From NCBI GenBank assembly GCA_905182335.1, contig CAJJBE010000006.1:1-64000 (forward strand): DNA of 64,000 bases. Reading direction: 5' to 3'. Numbering within the stretch: the first letter of the stretch is position 1; each line of letters starts with the position of its first letter. This stretch comes from Flavobacteriales bacterium UBA4466. Lineage in GTDB: Bacteria > Bacteroidota > Bacteroidia > Flavobacteriales_D > Crocinitomicaceae. The notes beneath the pieces are model-generated. The model was not told where the DNA came from, searched no databases, and saw only the letters and a list, made by a program, of their open reading frames with translations. Shown one piece after another: positions 51,770 to 62,172 of the stretch. A program made the position numbers and the translations under genes.

Positions 51770-52879
51770 ATGTTTATGAAAAGATTATTCTTCTTATTCT
51801 TATGTATTACCTTAATATCCAAAGCAATTGGGCAAGAATTTGATTTGGCAGCTGAGGAGGTTGAGTTAGAGCGATTACTTATTGATTTAAGATCGTCAAA
51901 AAATAATCAAGAAAAAAAAGAAAAAAATGCTTTATTAAAAGCTGAAATGAGTCGCGTGCTTCAATCCAAAGAAGCGATGCTCTATCCTTTTTTGAAACTG
52001 ACTACGATTGGCTTCATTGACAGCCCCGACAAGCAAATGAGAATTATTAACTGGAACGTTGAACAAGATGATTTGAGCCAGGAATACACTGCCTTTGTTA
52101 TTCATCTTGATAAAAGAGGGCAGGTACAGTATGTAACCGAATTAGAAGATAATAGTTCCGGAATACCTGTGCAGACTAATGAATTCATTACTGCTGATAA
52201 TTGGTATGGAGCATTGTACTATAAAGTTATTCCTGTAAAAAAAGGAAGTAAAACAATATATACTCTTCTCGGCTGGGACTACAACACATCCCTAAGTCAG
52301 ATTAAAATAATTGATGCTATCTACTTTAATGGTAAAAATGTAAAATTGGGCAGCCCTATTTTTAAATCTGGAAATACGACCGAAAAACGTGTATTCTTTG
52401 AGTATTCAAAGAAAGTTACAATGTCACTCAAGTACGAAGAAGATCGTGAGCGAATTATTTTTGACCACCTTTCTCCTGAATCACCAAGTATGAATGAATT
52501 TAGGACCTTCTATGTTCCTGATATGTCTTATGACGGGTTTAAGTTAAAAAAAGGTAAATGGGTGCTTCACGAAGATATTATAGGTGTAAACAAAGGCTCT
52601 AATCAAAAAAAACAATACATATACGTTCAGAATGAAAAAACAGGTAAGGTTCAGGGCAAGGAGGTGAAAGTTGAATGGCTGAATCCGGAAGACTCAGGAA
52701 ATCCTGCAAATGGAGGTCATCATGTTGCTGTCACTCCTGATGTAGAAATTAAAGGAGAAGAGAAAAATGACGTAAGGCTACCAAAGATTAATAAACGCGA
52801 TAGGCGTGACCCATCAGAGCTATCTGTTTATGGTAATGAAAAGAAAAAAAAGAGGCGCTTTAAACGGAGACGAAATTAA
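51770..52879 (+). CDS. Exported protein of unknown function
   Basis: A protein of 369 residues with a signal peptide (KRLFFLFLCITLISKAIGQ). The middle contains YPFLKLTTIGFIDSPDKQMRIINWNVEQDDLSQEYTAFVIHLDKR and YTLLGWDYNTSLSQIKIIDAIYFNGKNVKLGSPIF, and the C-terminus is highly basic (KKKKRRFKRRRN). I do not recognise a family and see no catalytic motif. Periplasmic or outer-membrane periphery. An ATG two codons later (51776) is an equally good start. Confidence 0.75.
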   Translation: MFMKRLFFLFLCITLISKAIGQEFDLAAEEVELERLLIDLRSSKNNQEKKEKNALLKAEMSRVLQSKEAMLYPFLKLTTIGFIDSPDKQMRIINWNVEQDDLSQEYTAFVIHLDKRGQVQYVTELEDNSSGIPVQTNEFITADNWYGALYYKVIPVKKGSKTIYTLLGWDYNTSLSQIKIIDAIYFNGKNVKLGSPIFKSGNTTEKRVFFEYSKKVTMSLKYEEDRERIIFDHLSPESPSMNEFRTFYVPDMSYDGFKLKKGKWVLHEDIIGVNKGSNQKKQYIYVQNEKTGKVQGKEVKVEWLNPEDSGNPANGGHHVAVTPDVEIKGEEKNDVRLPKINKRDRRDPSELSVYGNEKKKKRRFKRRRN

Positions 52880-52969
52880 AATTGTTCGCTTTAAACAGTA
52901 AAACAATCAGTGCCATATCATTAATACTCATTGTTACCTATTTGCTTTATAATAAGTTGCTATTATATA

Positions 52970-52977
52970 TATATTTG
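52970..52977 (+). promoter_or_regulatory. -7 element upstream of the universal stress gene
   Basis: TATATTTG matches TAnnTTTG exactly, 14 bases before the ATG at 52992. No TTG at the right -33 spacing, so it is a partial match only. Confidence 0.4.
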
Positions 52978-52991
52978 ATTAAAGTTTTGCT

Positions 52992-53798
52992 ATGAGTAAG
53001 AACCTGTACATTGTTCCTTATGATTTCACTCCAGTAAGTGATAAAGCGGTTGAATATGCACTTTTTTTAGGGGGACACATAGCTACAGAGATTCGCTTAG
53101 TTCACTTTACTACCGACAAAACAAAAGCATTCGAACGTACTAAAGAGATTGATAAGGCGATAGAAGGGTTAAATATCCCTTCCACTGTAGAAGTAACTTC
53201 CCTAGTTAAAGTTGGTGATGTTTTTAGTGATCTCGGTAAGATCGCTAAACAAGAAAGAGCGCAACTTATAATAATGGGAACTCATGGGATGAAAGGATTT
53301 CAGAGGTTATCAGGATCTCATGCAATGAAGGTGGTCACAAGCGCAGAAGTTCCATTTTTAGTCGTTCAAAAGGACACCCAAATAATGGAAATTGAAAACA
53401 TTATGGTTCCTGTTGACCTAACAAAAGAAAGCCTTCAAATTGTTTCTATTGCTGGAGACATGGCTAATATTTTTAAATCTAAAGTTCATGTGCTTGCTGA
53501 AAAGCAAGCAGATGAAATGCTTAATACACGAATTAATATTAGAACTGGTATTGTGAGTAAGGAATATGAAGAGCGCTCTATTAATTCTGAAATGTGTTTC
53601 CTGAATTCAAGCGGCAATTATGGTAAAAAAATCATCAACTATGTAGAAGAGAATAATGGTGGATTAATAGCAATTGCCTATCATTCTGAGAGTTTATTGC
53701 CACAATTTGATAGCTTTGCACAAGATTTAATTACAAACAAGTTAGGACTGCCTGTTTTAATCGTGAATTCAAAGCTAGCGTCCGCACTCTATTTCTAA
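52992..53798 (+). CDS. Tandem universal stress protein (UspA fold)
   Basis: A cytoplasmic protein of 268 residues with two Usp domains. The first (residues ~1-135) has YIVPYDFTPVSDKAVEYA and the nucleotide-binding motif LIIMGTHGMKGFQRLSGSHAMKVVTSAEVPFLVV. The second (~136-268) starts ENIMVPVDLTKESLQIV but lacks a G-x-G-type loop, so it is probably not nucleotide-binding. Followed by the CvfB gene three bases later. Confidence 0.92.
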   Translation: MSKNLYIVPYDFTPVSDKAVEYALFLGGHIATEIRLVHFTTDKTKAFERTKEIDKAIEGLNIPSTVEVTSLVKVGDVFSDLGKIAKQERAQLIIMGTHGMKGFQRLSGSHAMKVVTSAEVPFLVVQKDTQIMEIENIMVPVDLTKESLQIVSIAGDMANIFKSKVHVLAEKQADEMLNTRINIRTGIVSKEYEERSINSEMCFLNSSGNYGKKIINYVEENNGGLIAIAYHSESLLPQFDSFAQDLITNKLGLPVLIVNSKLASALYF

Positions 53799-53801
53799 TA
53801 C

Positions 53802-54629
53802 ATGAAAATTGGCGAATATAACGAACTGACTATACTCAGGTTCACTTCAGTGGGTGCTTACTTAACTGATGAAGAAGACAACGATGTTCTCTTACCTAAT
53901 AAATATCTAACTGATGAAATGCTGCTAGATGATATTGTGAATGTTTTCGTTTATAGAGATTCCGAAGATCGTGCTGTGGCTACTACAGAGAAGCCACTAA
54001 TTGAAATGGGGGGGTTTGCATACTTAAAAGCTACAGCAGTAAGTCATTTTGGTGCTTTCGTTGATTGGGGGTTAGAAAAAGAATTAATGGTTCCGTTCAA
54101 GGAGCAAAACTTAAAACTCGAAGAAGGCCGTTATTATTTAACGCATTTATTTCTTGATGACCAAACCGACCGTGTTGTTGGTTCTACTCGTGTAAATCGC
54201 TACTTGAAAGATTGTGAGGAGGAATTACTACCTGAAATGGAAGTTGATTTATTGATTTGTGAAACTACAGACTTAGGGGTTAAAGTTGTGGTGAACAATA
54301 AATACTCTGGATTGATTTTTAGAAGTGATATTAGTAAACCTATAAAACGAGGAGATAGTATTAAAGGATATGTCGCAAAAGTTCGTGGGGATGGTAAAAT
54401 CGATGTCCGACTAAATATTGCCGGTTACGATAAAATAAGTGGTTCTGCGAAAGACCTCTTAGAATTGTTGCAACGGAAAAAGTCATTGAATTTAACAGAT
54501 AAGAGTGATCCGGATGACATTCGTGAAGTCATTGGCATGAGCAAAAAAACGTTCAAGCAAGCTGTTGGGAACTTGTATAGAAAACGTTTGATAGCTATTG
54601 GCGATGGAAAAATCACACTTATTGAATAA
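53802..54629 (+). CDS. CvfB-like S1 RNA-binding protein
   Basis: A protein of 275 residues with N-terminal S1-type beta barrels (NELTILRFTSVGAYLTDEEDNDVLLPNKYL; then FAYLKATAVSHFGAFVDWGLEKELMVPFKEQ) and a C-terminal winged helix (SDPDDIREVIGMSKKTFKQAVGNLYRKRLIAI). This is the CvfB/YitL layout, which binds RNA and affects virulence-factor expression in Staphylococcus. Its role here is unknown. Its stop abuts the convergent response regulator stop. Confidence 0.9.
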   Translation: MKIGEYNELTILRFTSVGAYLTDEEDNDVLLPNKYLTDEMLLDDIVNVFVYRDSEDRAVATTEKPLIEMGGFAYLKATAVSHFGAFVDWGLEKELMVPFKEQNLKLEEGRYYLTHLFLDDQTDRVVGSTRVNRYLKDCEEELLPEMEVDLLICETTDLGVKVVVNNKYSGLIFRSDISKPIKRGDSIKGYVAKVRGDGKIDVRLNIAGYDKISGSAKDLLELLQRKKSLNLTDKSDPDDIREVIGMSKKTFKQAVGNLYRKRLIAIGDGKITLIE

Positions 54630-55376
54630 CTAAAGACTTAACGTTTCTTTAAAACGAATTGCTTGTCTTCGAGAGATTTCAATTTTTTCGCCTGTGCGCA
54701 ATTCCACTTGAAGCCCACCGTTAAACCAATTCTCTACTTTTTCAACCCAATCCAAATTGATGATAAATTTACGATTAGCTCTAAAGAAACATTCAGGATC
54801 TAATTTTTCTTCAAAACTGTTTAGTGAACGAAGAATTAATGGACGGCTCTTGCCAAAGTGAACTTTAACGTAATTTCCGTCTGACTCTAGAATACGTATA
54901 TCACCAAGTTTAACAAAATAACACTTCTCCCCGTCTTTAATGAAAACCTTATCTTTAAATTTCAGTTTGCGCTCAGAGCGTAATGATTCTATATTAGTAT
55001 CTGATTCAAAATCTTGATTATCTTTTTGTTTTAATTTCTCAATTGCTTCGTTTAAACGATCAGTATCAACTGGCTTTAGAATGTAGTCTAGTGCGTTAAC
55101 TTCAAATGCTTTAAGCGCATACTTATCATAAGCTGTAACAAAAATAACATGCGGAATATCAGAAAGATGTTTCAACATATCAAATCCGGTCATTCCAGGC
55201 ATGTTTACATCTAAGAATATTAAATCAGGATCAAGAGTTTTAATTTTTTCAATTCCTTCAAGCCCGTTTTTAGCTTCATCGATGATTTCAATTTCATGAT
55301 AATCGCTCAAAATTGTTCGCAGCTCTTGTCGAGCTAAGCGCTCATCATCTATGATTATTGTCTTAAATTGTTTCAT
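54630..55376 (-). CDS. LytTR family response regulator
   Basis: A cytoplasmic transcription regulator of 248 residues. Receiver domain with phospho-Asp D56 in LIFLDVNMPGMTG, acid pocket IIDDERLARQ, and Lys in LKPVD. The C-terminal LytTR DNA-binding domain includes GEKCYFVKLGDIRILESDGNYVKVHF and FFRANRKFIINLDWVEKVE. Overlaps the kinase gene by 14 bases; together a two-component system of the LytS/LytR type. Confidence 0.95.
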   Translation of the reverse strand: MKQFKTIIIDDERLARQELRTILSDYHEIEIIDEAKNGLEGIEKIKTLDPDLIFLDVNMPGMTGFDMLKHLSDIPHVIFVTAYDKYALKAFEVNALDYILKPVDTDRLNEAIEKLKQKDNQDFESDTNIESLRSERKLKFKDKVFIKDGEKCYFVKLGDIRILESDGNYVKVHFGKSRPLILRSLNSFEEKLDPECFFRANRKFIINLDWVEKVENWFNGGLQVELRTGEKIEISRRQAIRFKETLSL

Positions 55377-56406
55377 TTTTTATAAAATTCATTTGTGCAA
55401 ATACTCTCCCTTCTTCTTCCTTGATACTAAATTCAGCGCCATTTACATATTGTAGTGCTAGTCGTTGCTTTATGTTTTGAATTCCTACCCCTAAGTCAAT
55501 AATATCTATCAGTGTACCTGTGTTTTCTACTGTAATAATGATTGTGTCATCTGTCTCATTTGCTGAAATCTTTACAATCCCACCATTAGGCAAGTTTGAA
55601 ATACCATGTTTAATAGAATTCTCAACCATCATTTGTAAAGAAAATGGTGGTATTTGAAACGATTCAAGTCCTGGTAAAATCTCCCAATCAACTCTTAAGC
55701 GTTCTTCAAATCTAATTTTCTCCAATGCTAAATAGCTCTTTGCTAAATCAATTTCACTTTCCAATGCGACCAAGTTCTCACGGCCTAGTACTAATGATTG
55801 TCTAAGAAGGTTGGATAATGTTGTGATTGAGACTTTTGCTTTTTTAGGTTCAAGATCAATTAAAGCACGAATACTATTTAATGAATTAAATAAAAAATGA
55901 GGGTTTAGTTGTGACCTCAGGTTTTTTAATTCTCCCTCTTTGTTACTTGCCTCCAATTCTAAATTCGAAATTTCTTGCTTTCTAGATTGATCAAAGAAGT
56001 GAAATGTAAAATAAAGTGCATTCCAGAATAAAATCAATAGTAAGGTTGCTAATATATTCACCATCATCTGACTGAATGAGAAAGGATATTGATCAGGCTC
56101 TAGAAGCCCACTTAAATAAGCCACTCCATTCTCAATTACTGCAATTAATATGGATGAAATAAACGATGTTGCTAATAGTCTTGGGATTAAGTGAGGTAAA
56201 CGAATTCCCAACCACCCCATTCTTACATGTAACATCCGCTGTAGGTGTGTTACAGTTATCCCTGCTGTGATTAAAGCGAAGATATTCATTAAGAATATAG
56301 TGTCAATCTTGCTGGCATCTCTATTGTAAACCGAGAAAATAATAAGTCCAGAATAAGAAAACCATCCTATTAGTTGAGTAAGCCAGTAAAATCCTTTCGT
56401 ATTCAT
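55363..56406 (-). CDS. LytS-type sensor histidine kinase
   Basis: An inner-membrane kinase of 347 residues with four TM helices (residues ~1-155) and a cytoplasmic coiled region. The His_kinase domain is marked by LRSQLNPHFLFNSLNSIRALI (H ~168); the HATPase_c N-box is PFSLQMMVENSIKHGI and the G-box is GVGIQNIKQRL. The signal is unknown because no periplasmic sensor domain is present. Its cognate regulator follows with a 14-base overlap. TAGTTTTG (56414-56421) upstream on the minus strand is a possible -7 element. Confidence 0.94.
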   Translation of the reverse strand: MNTKGFYWLTQLIGWFSYSGLIIFSVYNRDASKIDTIFLMNIFALITAGITVTHLQRMLHVRMGWLGIRLPHLIPRLLATSFISSILIAVIENGVAYLSGLLEPDQYPFSFSQMMVNILATLLLILFWNALYFTFHFFDQSRKQEISNLELEASNKEGELKNLRSQLNPHFLFNSLNSIRALIDLEPKKAKVSITTLSNLLRQSLVLGRENLVALESEIDLAKSYLALEKIRFEERLRVDWEILPGLESFQIPPFSLQMMVENSIKHGISNLPNGGIVKISANETDDTIIITVENTGTLIDIIDLGVGIQNIKQRLALQYVNGAEFSIKEEEGRVFAQMNFIKNETI

Positions 56407-58600
<2,194 letters not shown>

Positions 58601-58638
58601 AAATTTATTTTGTATTAAAAAAGAAAAACACACACGTA

Positions 58639-60594
58639 ATGGATAAAAATACGGTCTTTGGACTAGTCATTATTGGATTGATACTTTCAGTATTTACAAT
58701 ATACAATCAGCCTTCTGATAAGGAAATACAAGATCAGCAAAAAAAAGTTGAGCTAACCAAGAAAGAAGATGCTAAAAAAGAAAATAAAGTCAATAAAATC
58801 TCTGATAACGTTCGAGATACTTACACTATAGCGCCAAGGTTAGGTCTTGAAGGAGAACAATTAACTAATGACGATGGAAATCTAATTTACTTTGATTCAA
58901 AAACGGGTAGAGATACAATACTGGATTCGGTAATATTGCCTGTTCAGGTTACTGCTAAAAGTGAACTTAAACGAATCTTTAACAACAAGTTAATAATTGA
59001 TTTCTCAACTAAAGGTGGACAGATAGCTGCTGTTCGGATGAAAGAATTCGAGACGTATGCAAATTACGCTAAGAATGATAACAAGATTGATCCATTAATT
59101 TTCTTTAAACAAGGTGATGCTACAAATGGTATTGTTTTACCAATGGATGGTACTGACTTGAATACAGCCAATGAAATGTTTACTGTCAAATCTCACACAG
59201 ATACAAAGATTGTATTCGAATTCAAAAATCAAGGCAAGGAAATTGTTCAGTTTTCATATACCCTTAAGCCTGATGCATATGATCTAGATCACGAGATTAC
59301 TGTGCGTGGATTTGAGGGAAAAGTAAATCCGAAAGATGTTATGTTTAACTGGAATGCCTCTTTGCGTAAGACAGAGCGATTGTTCACTGAGCAACGTCGT
59401 GTTTCTACAGTTTGCTTTAAGTATGAAGATAAAGGTTTTGATTGGTTAAACGAAATGAGTGATGGTGAAGAGATCGCTGAGGACAAAATAGATTGGATCA
59501 GTTATAAGCAAAGTTACTTCTCTTCATTTATCAATCCTAAAGATGGATTTGTCAAAGAAGGTTCAAAATTTGGAGTTAATCAATATGAAGAAGATGAGGC
59601 AAAAGACTGGACACACTTGAAAGACTTCTACACTACTGCAAATCTTAATTTAAAAGATGTTGATAATTCGACTGTTAGCATGAACTGGTTTTTCGGACCA
59701 AATGACTATAAGGTATTAACATCTTACAATGAAGGTTATGACGACGTTTTAAACTATGGATGGGGACTCTTCCGTTGGATTAACATCTATGCTGTTCAGC
59801 CGGTATTTAATATTTTGAAATCAACAGGAATGGGAATGGGAATAGCTATTCTTTTACTTACTTTAATTATCAAATTTGCATTGATGCCGATTCAATGGAA
59901 GATGTACACCTCTTCTGCGAAAATGAAAATATTGAAACCAGAAATTGAATCGATCAATGAACGATTTCCAGATAAAGCTGACTCAATGAAGAAGCAAATG
60001 GAAACTATGACATTGTATCGAGAATCTGGAGCCAGTCCATTGGCGGGCTGCGTCCCAATGTTGATTCAAATGCCAATTCTACTTGCCGTATTCCGTTTCT
60101 TCCCTTCTACATTCGATCTACGCCAAAAATCATTCTTATGGGCAGAAGATCTGTCTTCATATGATTCAATTGCAACTATTCCAGCAATTCCATTCTATGG
60201 AGATCACATAAGCCTATTCACATTACTAATGGCATTTACAACGTTAATTTATACTCACTTTAATAGTGGGCAAATGCAACAGCCATCTCAGCCTGGAATG
60301 CCGAACATGAAAGTAATCATGTATTTCTTTCCTATTATGATGATTTTCTTCTTTAATAATTACTCTTCGGGGTTATCTTACTACTATTTTATCTCAACGT
60401 TAACATCAATATTGATCATGGTGTTAATAAAGAAGTTTTTTGTAGATGAAGAGAAGCTTAAATTGAAAATGGCTAACCGCAAATCAATTGCCGCAGCAAA
60501 CCCAAAGAAAGAAAAAACAAAGTCCAAGTTCCAAGAGCGTCTTGAGCAAATGCAAAAAAAACAGCAAGAATCGTTAAAGAACAAAAAAAAATAG
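58639..60594 (+). CDS. yidC: Membrane protein insertase YidC
   Basis: Inner-membrane insertase of 651 residues. N-terminal TM helix (VFGLVIIGLILSVFTIYNQ), a large periplasmic beta-supersandwich domain (residues ~75-370), then the conserved 60 kDa inner-membrane core with AILLLTLIIKFALMPIQWKMYTSSAKMKIL, ESGASPLAGCVPMLIQMPILLAVFRFFP and the basic C-terminal tail. Upstream gene pyrG is 39 bases away. The tail ends in Lys/Gln-rich repeats that may contact the ribosome. Confidence 0.97.
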   Translation: MDKNTVFGLVIIGLILSVFTIYNQPSDKEIQDQQKKVELTKKEDAKKENKVNKISDNVRDTYTIAPRLGLEGEQLTNDDGNLIYFDSKTGRDTILDSVILPVQVTAKSELKRIFNNKLIIDFSTKGGQIAAVRMKEFETYANYAKNDNKIDPLIFFKQGDATNGIVLPMDGTDLNTANEMFTVKSHTDTKIVFEFKNQGKEIVQFSYTLKPDAYDLDHEITVRGFEGKVNPKDVMFNWNASLRKTERLFTEQRRVSTVCFKYEDKGFDWLNEMSDGEEIAEDKIDWISYKQSYFSSFINPKDGFVKEGSKFGVNQYEEDEAKDWTHLKDFYTTANLNLKDVDNSTVSMNWFFGPNDYKVLTSYNEGYDDVLNYGWGLFRWINIYAVQPVFNILKSTGMGMGIAILLLTLIIKFALMPIQWKMYTSSAKMKILKPEIESINERFPDKADSMKKQMETMTLYRESGASPLAGCVPMLIQMPILLAVFRFFPSTFDLRQKSFLWAEDLSSYDSIATIPAIPFYGDHISLFTLLMAFTTLIYTHFNSGQMQQPSQPGMPNMKVIMYFFPIMMIFFFNNYSSGLSYYYFISTLTSILIMVLIKKFFVDEEKLKLKMANRKSIAAANPKKEKTKSKFQERLEQMQKKQQESLKNKKK

Positions 60595-60615
60595 AATAGG
60601 TCGTTATTAGAATTA

Positions 60616-60646
60616 AAAAAGTCGCTCAGTATTGAGTGGCTTTTTA
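60616..60646 (+). terminator. Terminator after yidC
   Basis: AAAGTCGCTCA (60618-60628) pairs with TGAGTGGCTTT (60633-60643) with a G-U pair, then a T-run. The loop is GTAT. Confidence 0.85.
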
Positions 60647-60791
60647 ATACCATCTAAGAGGAGTAAGCTGAAATTAAGGACTAGTTTCATATGCTGCGCC
60701 TACAAGTACAGTAGCTAGCTTTAAATAGATATTCACAACCTACTCTCTCCTTTTATGAGTTAAGCTATAAAAAGATCTAAGGTCTATTTTT

Positions 60792-61569
60792 CTATCGTTT
60801 CAAACGAAGTAACAATCCCTTTATTAAAGAACTGCTAAATCCCGAGTGCTCCATTTCATTCAACCCCACAATTGTACATCCTTTAGGTGTTGTAACTTTA
60901 TCTATCTCTTGCTCAGGGTGGTTTTCATTTTGAATGATTAATTCAGAAGCATCTTTCATAGTTTGACTTACAATCTTTGTTGCTGTATCCCCATCAAACC
61001 CGATTTGCACTCCCCCTTATATCATTGCCCTCATAAAACGAAGTACGAAAGCAACTCCACAAGCGTCAAGAATCGTCGCTGACTCCATTAAAGACTCTTC
61101 AATCGTAACTACTACACCAAGCGTTTTAAATACCTTACTCACTTCCTCTTCATTGTTTAGCAGATCAATATTACTAGAAATTGCAGTTATTGACTCATTA
61201 ACACTGGCCGCAGTGTTTGGTATTGCTCTATATACTCCAATAGTTTTTCCGATTACATTTTGAATTTCTGTAAGTGTTATTCCTGTTACACAAGATACGA
61301 TGGTATGTTTGTTCGTGTCAAAAAGAGATGCGTGTTCTTTTAAAAAAGGAAGAATCGTATAGGGTTTTAAAGTAAGTATGATAATTTCAGACTCTTTTAT
61401 TAACAAAGTATTGTCCGTAGTTATTATGGTCGAATTACTATTCAAATGCTCCAGTTTTGAAATGTTTCTTTTAGAGGTGATCACTCTTGAATTAAGTGAT
61501 CTAGCTTGGATCCCATTCCAATATGGAAAGACCAAAATTACCGCATCCAATTATCCCTATTTTATTCAT
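60792..61569 (-). pseudogene. proC: Pyrroline-5-carboxylate reductase, frameshifted and with a nonsense codon
   Basis: The minus strand encodes P5C reductase, the last step of proline synthesis, in three pieces. From ATG 61569 the frame reads MNKIGIIGCGNFGLSI (the NADPH-binding motif) and then shifts: one extra G near 61518-61519 moves it out of frame and into a stop at 61501-61503. The second frame (NGIQARSLNSRVITSKRN... LDACGVAFVLRFMRAMI) ends in a TAA at 61017-61019, where homologues keep the frame, so this is a nonsense change (CAA to TAA fits). In the same frame it continues GGVQIGFDGDTATKIVSQTMKDASEL... HPEQEIDKVTTPKGCTIVGLNEMEHSGFSSSLIKG to 60792. Total length, about 259 residues, is normal. 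The gene is non-functional unless rescued. Confidence 0.9.
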
Positions 61570-61670
61570 TATTAATGTGTTTTCAACAAAGCTAATCCTT
61601 CTTATATGATGAACGGTTAAAAGCCTAATACTTTTATTTGTAATTTGCGAAACTTATTAAACCAATTATA

Positions 61671-62171
61671 TTGAAGCTTTTTACATTCTTAGCTGTTTTT
61701 TTATTGTCTTTATCGTCTCTTGGGCATGAATACTTTTTTGGATTCTCTGAATTAGAATACAATGAAATTACACAGAAGTTAGAAGCAACTATTATTGTTT
61801 CTACACATGAGTTAGAAAGAGCTTTAGCAATTTCAGCTGTTAATTCTGGTGACTTAGCAAAGCTTAAAGTCGATAGCCCTCAACAAAAAGCAGTAAAAAA
61901 CTACTTAATGAATCATTTCGTGGTTGAAGCCAATGAAACGATAAAATTCAACCTGATTGGATCTGAAGTGTTCTTAAATGGAACGACAAACTTCTACTTT
62001 GAGTCAGAATCAATAGAGCTTAAAAGAGAATTAAATATAACCTTTGATTTACTAATGGATGTTTTTAAGCAACAACAGAATAAAATCACATTAACCTGCA
62101 GAAATAAAAAATATACGCGTACGTTCCTATACACTGAGCGTAAGCAGTTAATAATAATCGAAAAGAATTAG
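61671..62171 (+). CDS. DUF6702 family exported protein
   Basis: A protein of 166 residues with a signal peptide (MKLFTFLAVFLLSLSSLGH), fitting the DUF6702 family (HEYFFGFSELEYNEITQKLEATIIVSTHELERAL). It begins with TTG at 61671; no earlier start precedes the signal segment. Function unknown, periplasmic or outer-membrane related. The M1 peptidase gene follows one base after its stop, a pairing that recurs in Bacteroidota. Confidence 0.85.
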   Translation: MKLFTFLAVFLLSLSSLGHEYFFGFSELEYNEITQKLEATIIVSTHELERALAISAVNSGDLAKLKVDSPQQKAVKNYLMNHFVVEANETIKFNLIGSEVFLNGTTNFYFESESIELKRELNITFDLLMDVFKQQQNKITLTCRNKKYTRTFLYTERKQLIIIEKN

Positions 62172-62172
62172 A

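Noticed and set aside
60660-60790. Short minus-strand frame ending LVGAAYETSP after proC
   Set aside because: Fewer than 20 codons; could be another remnant, but there is not enough sequence to support it.
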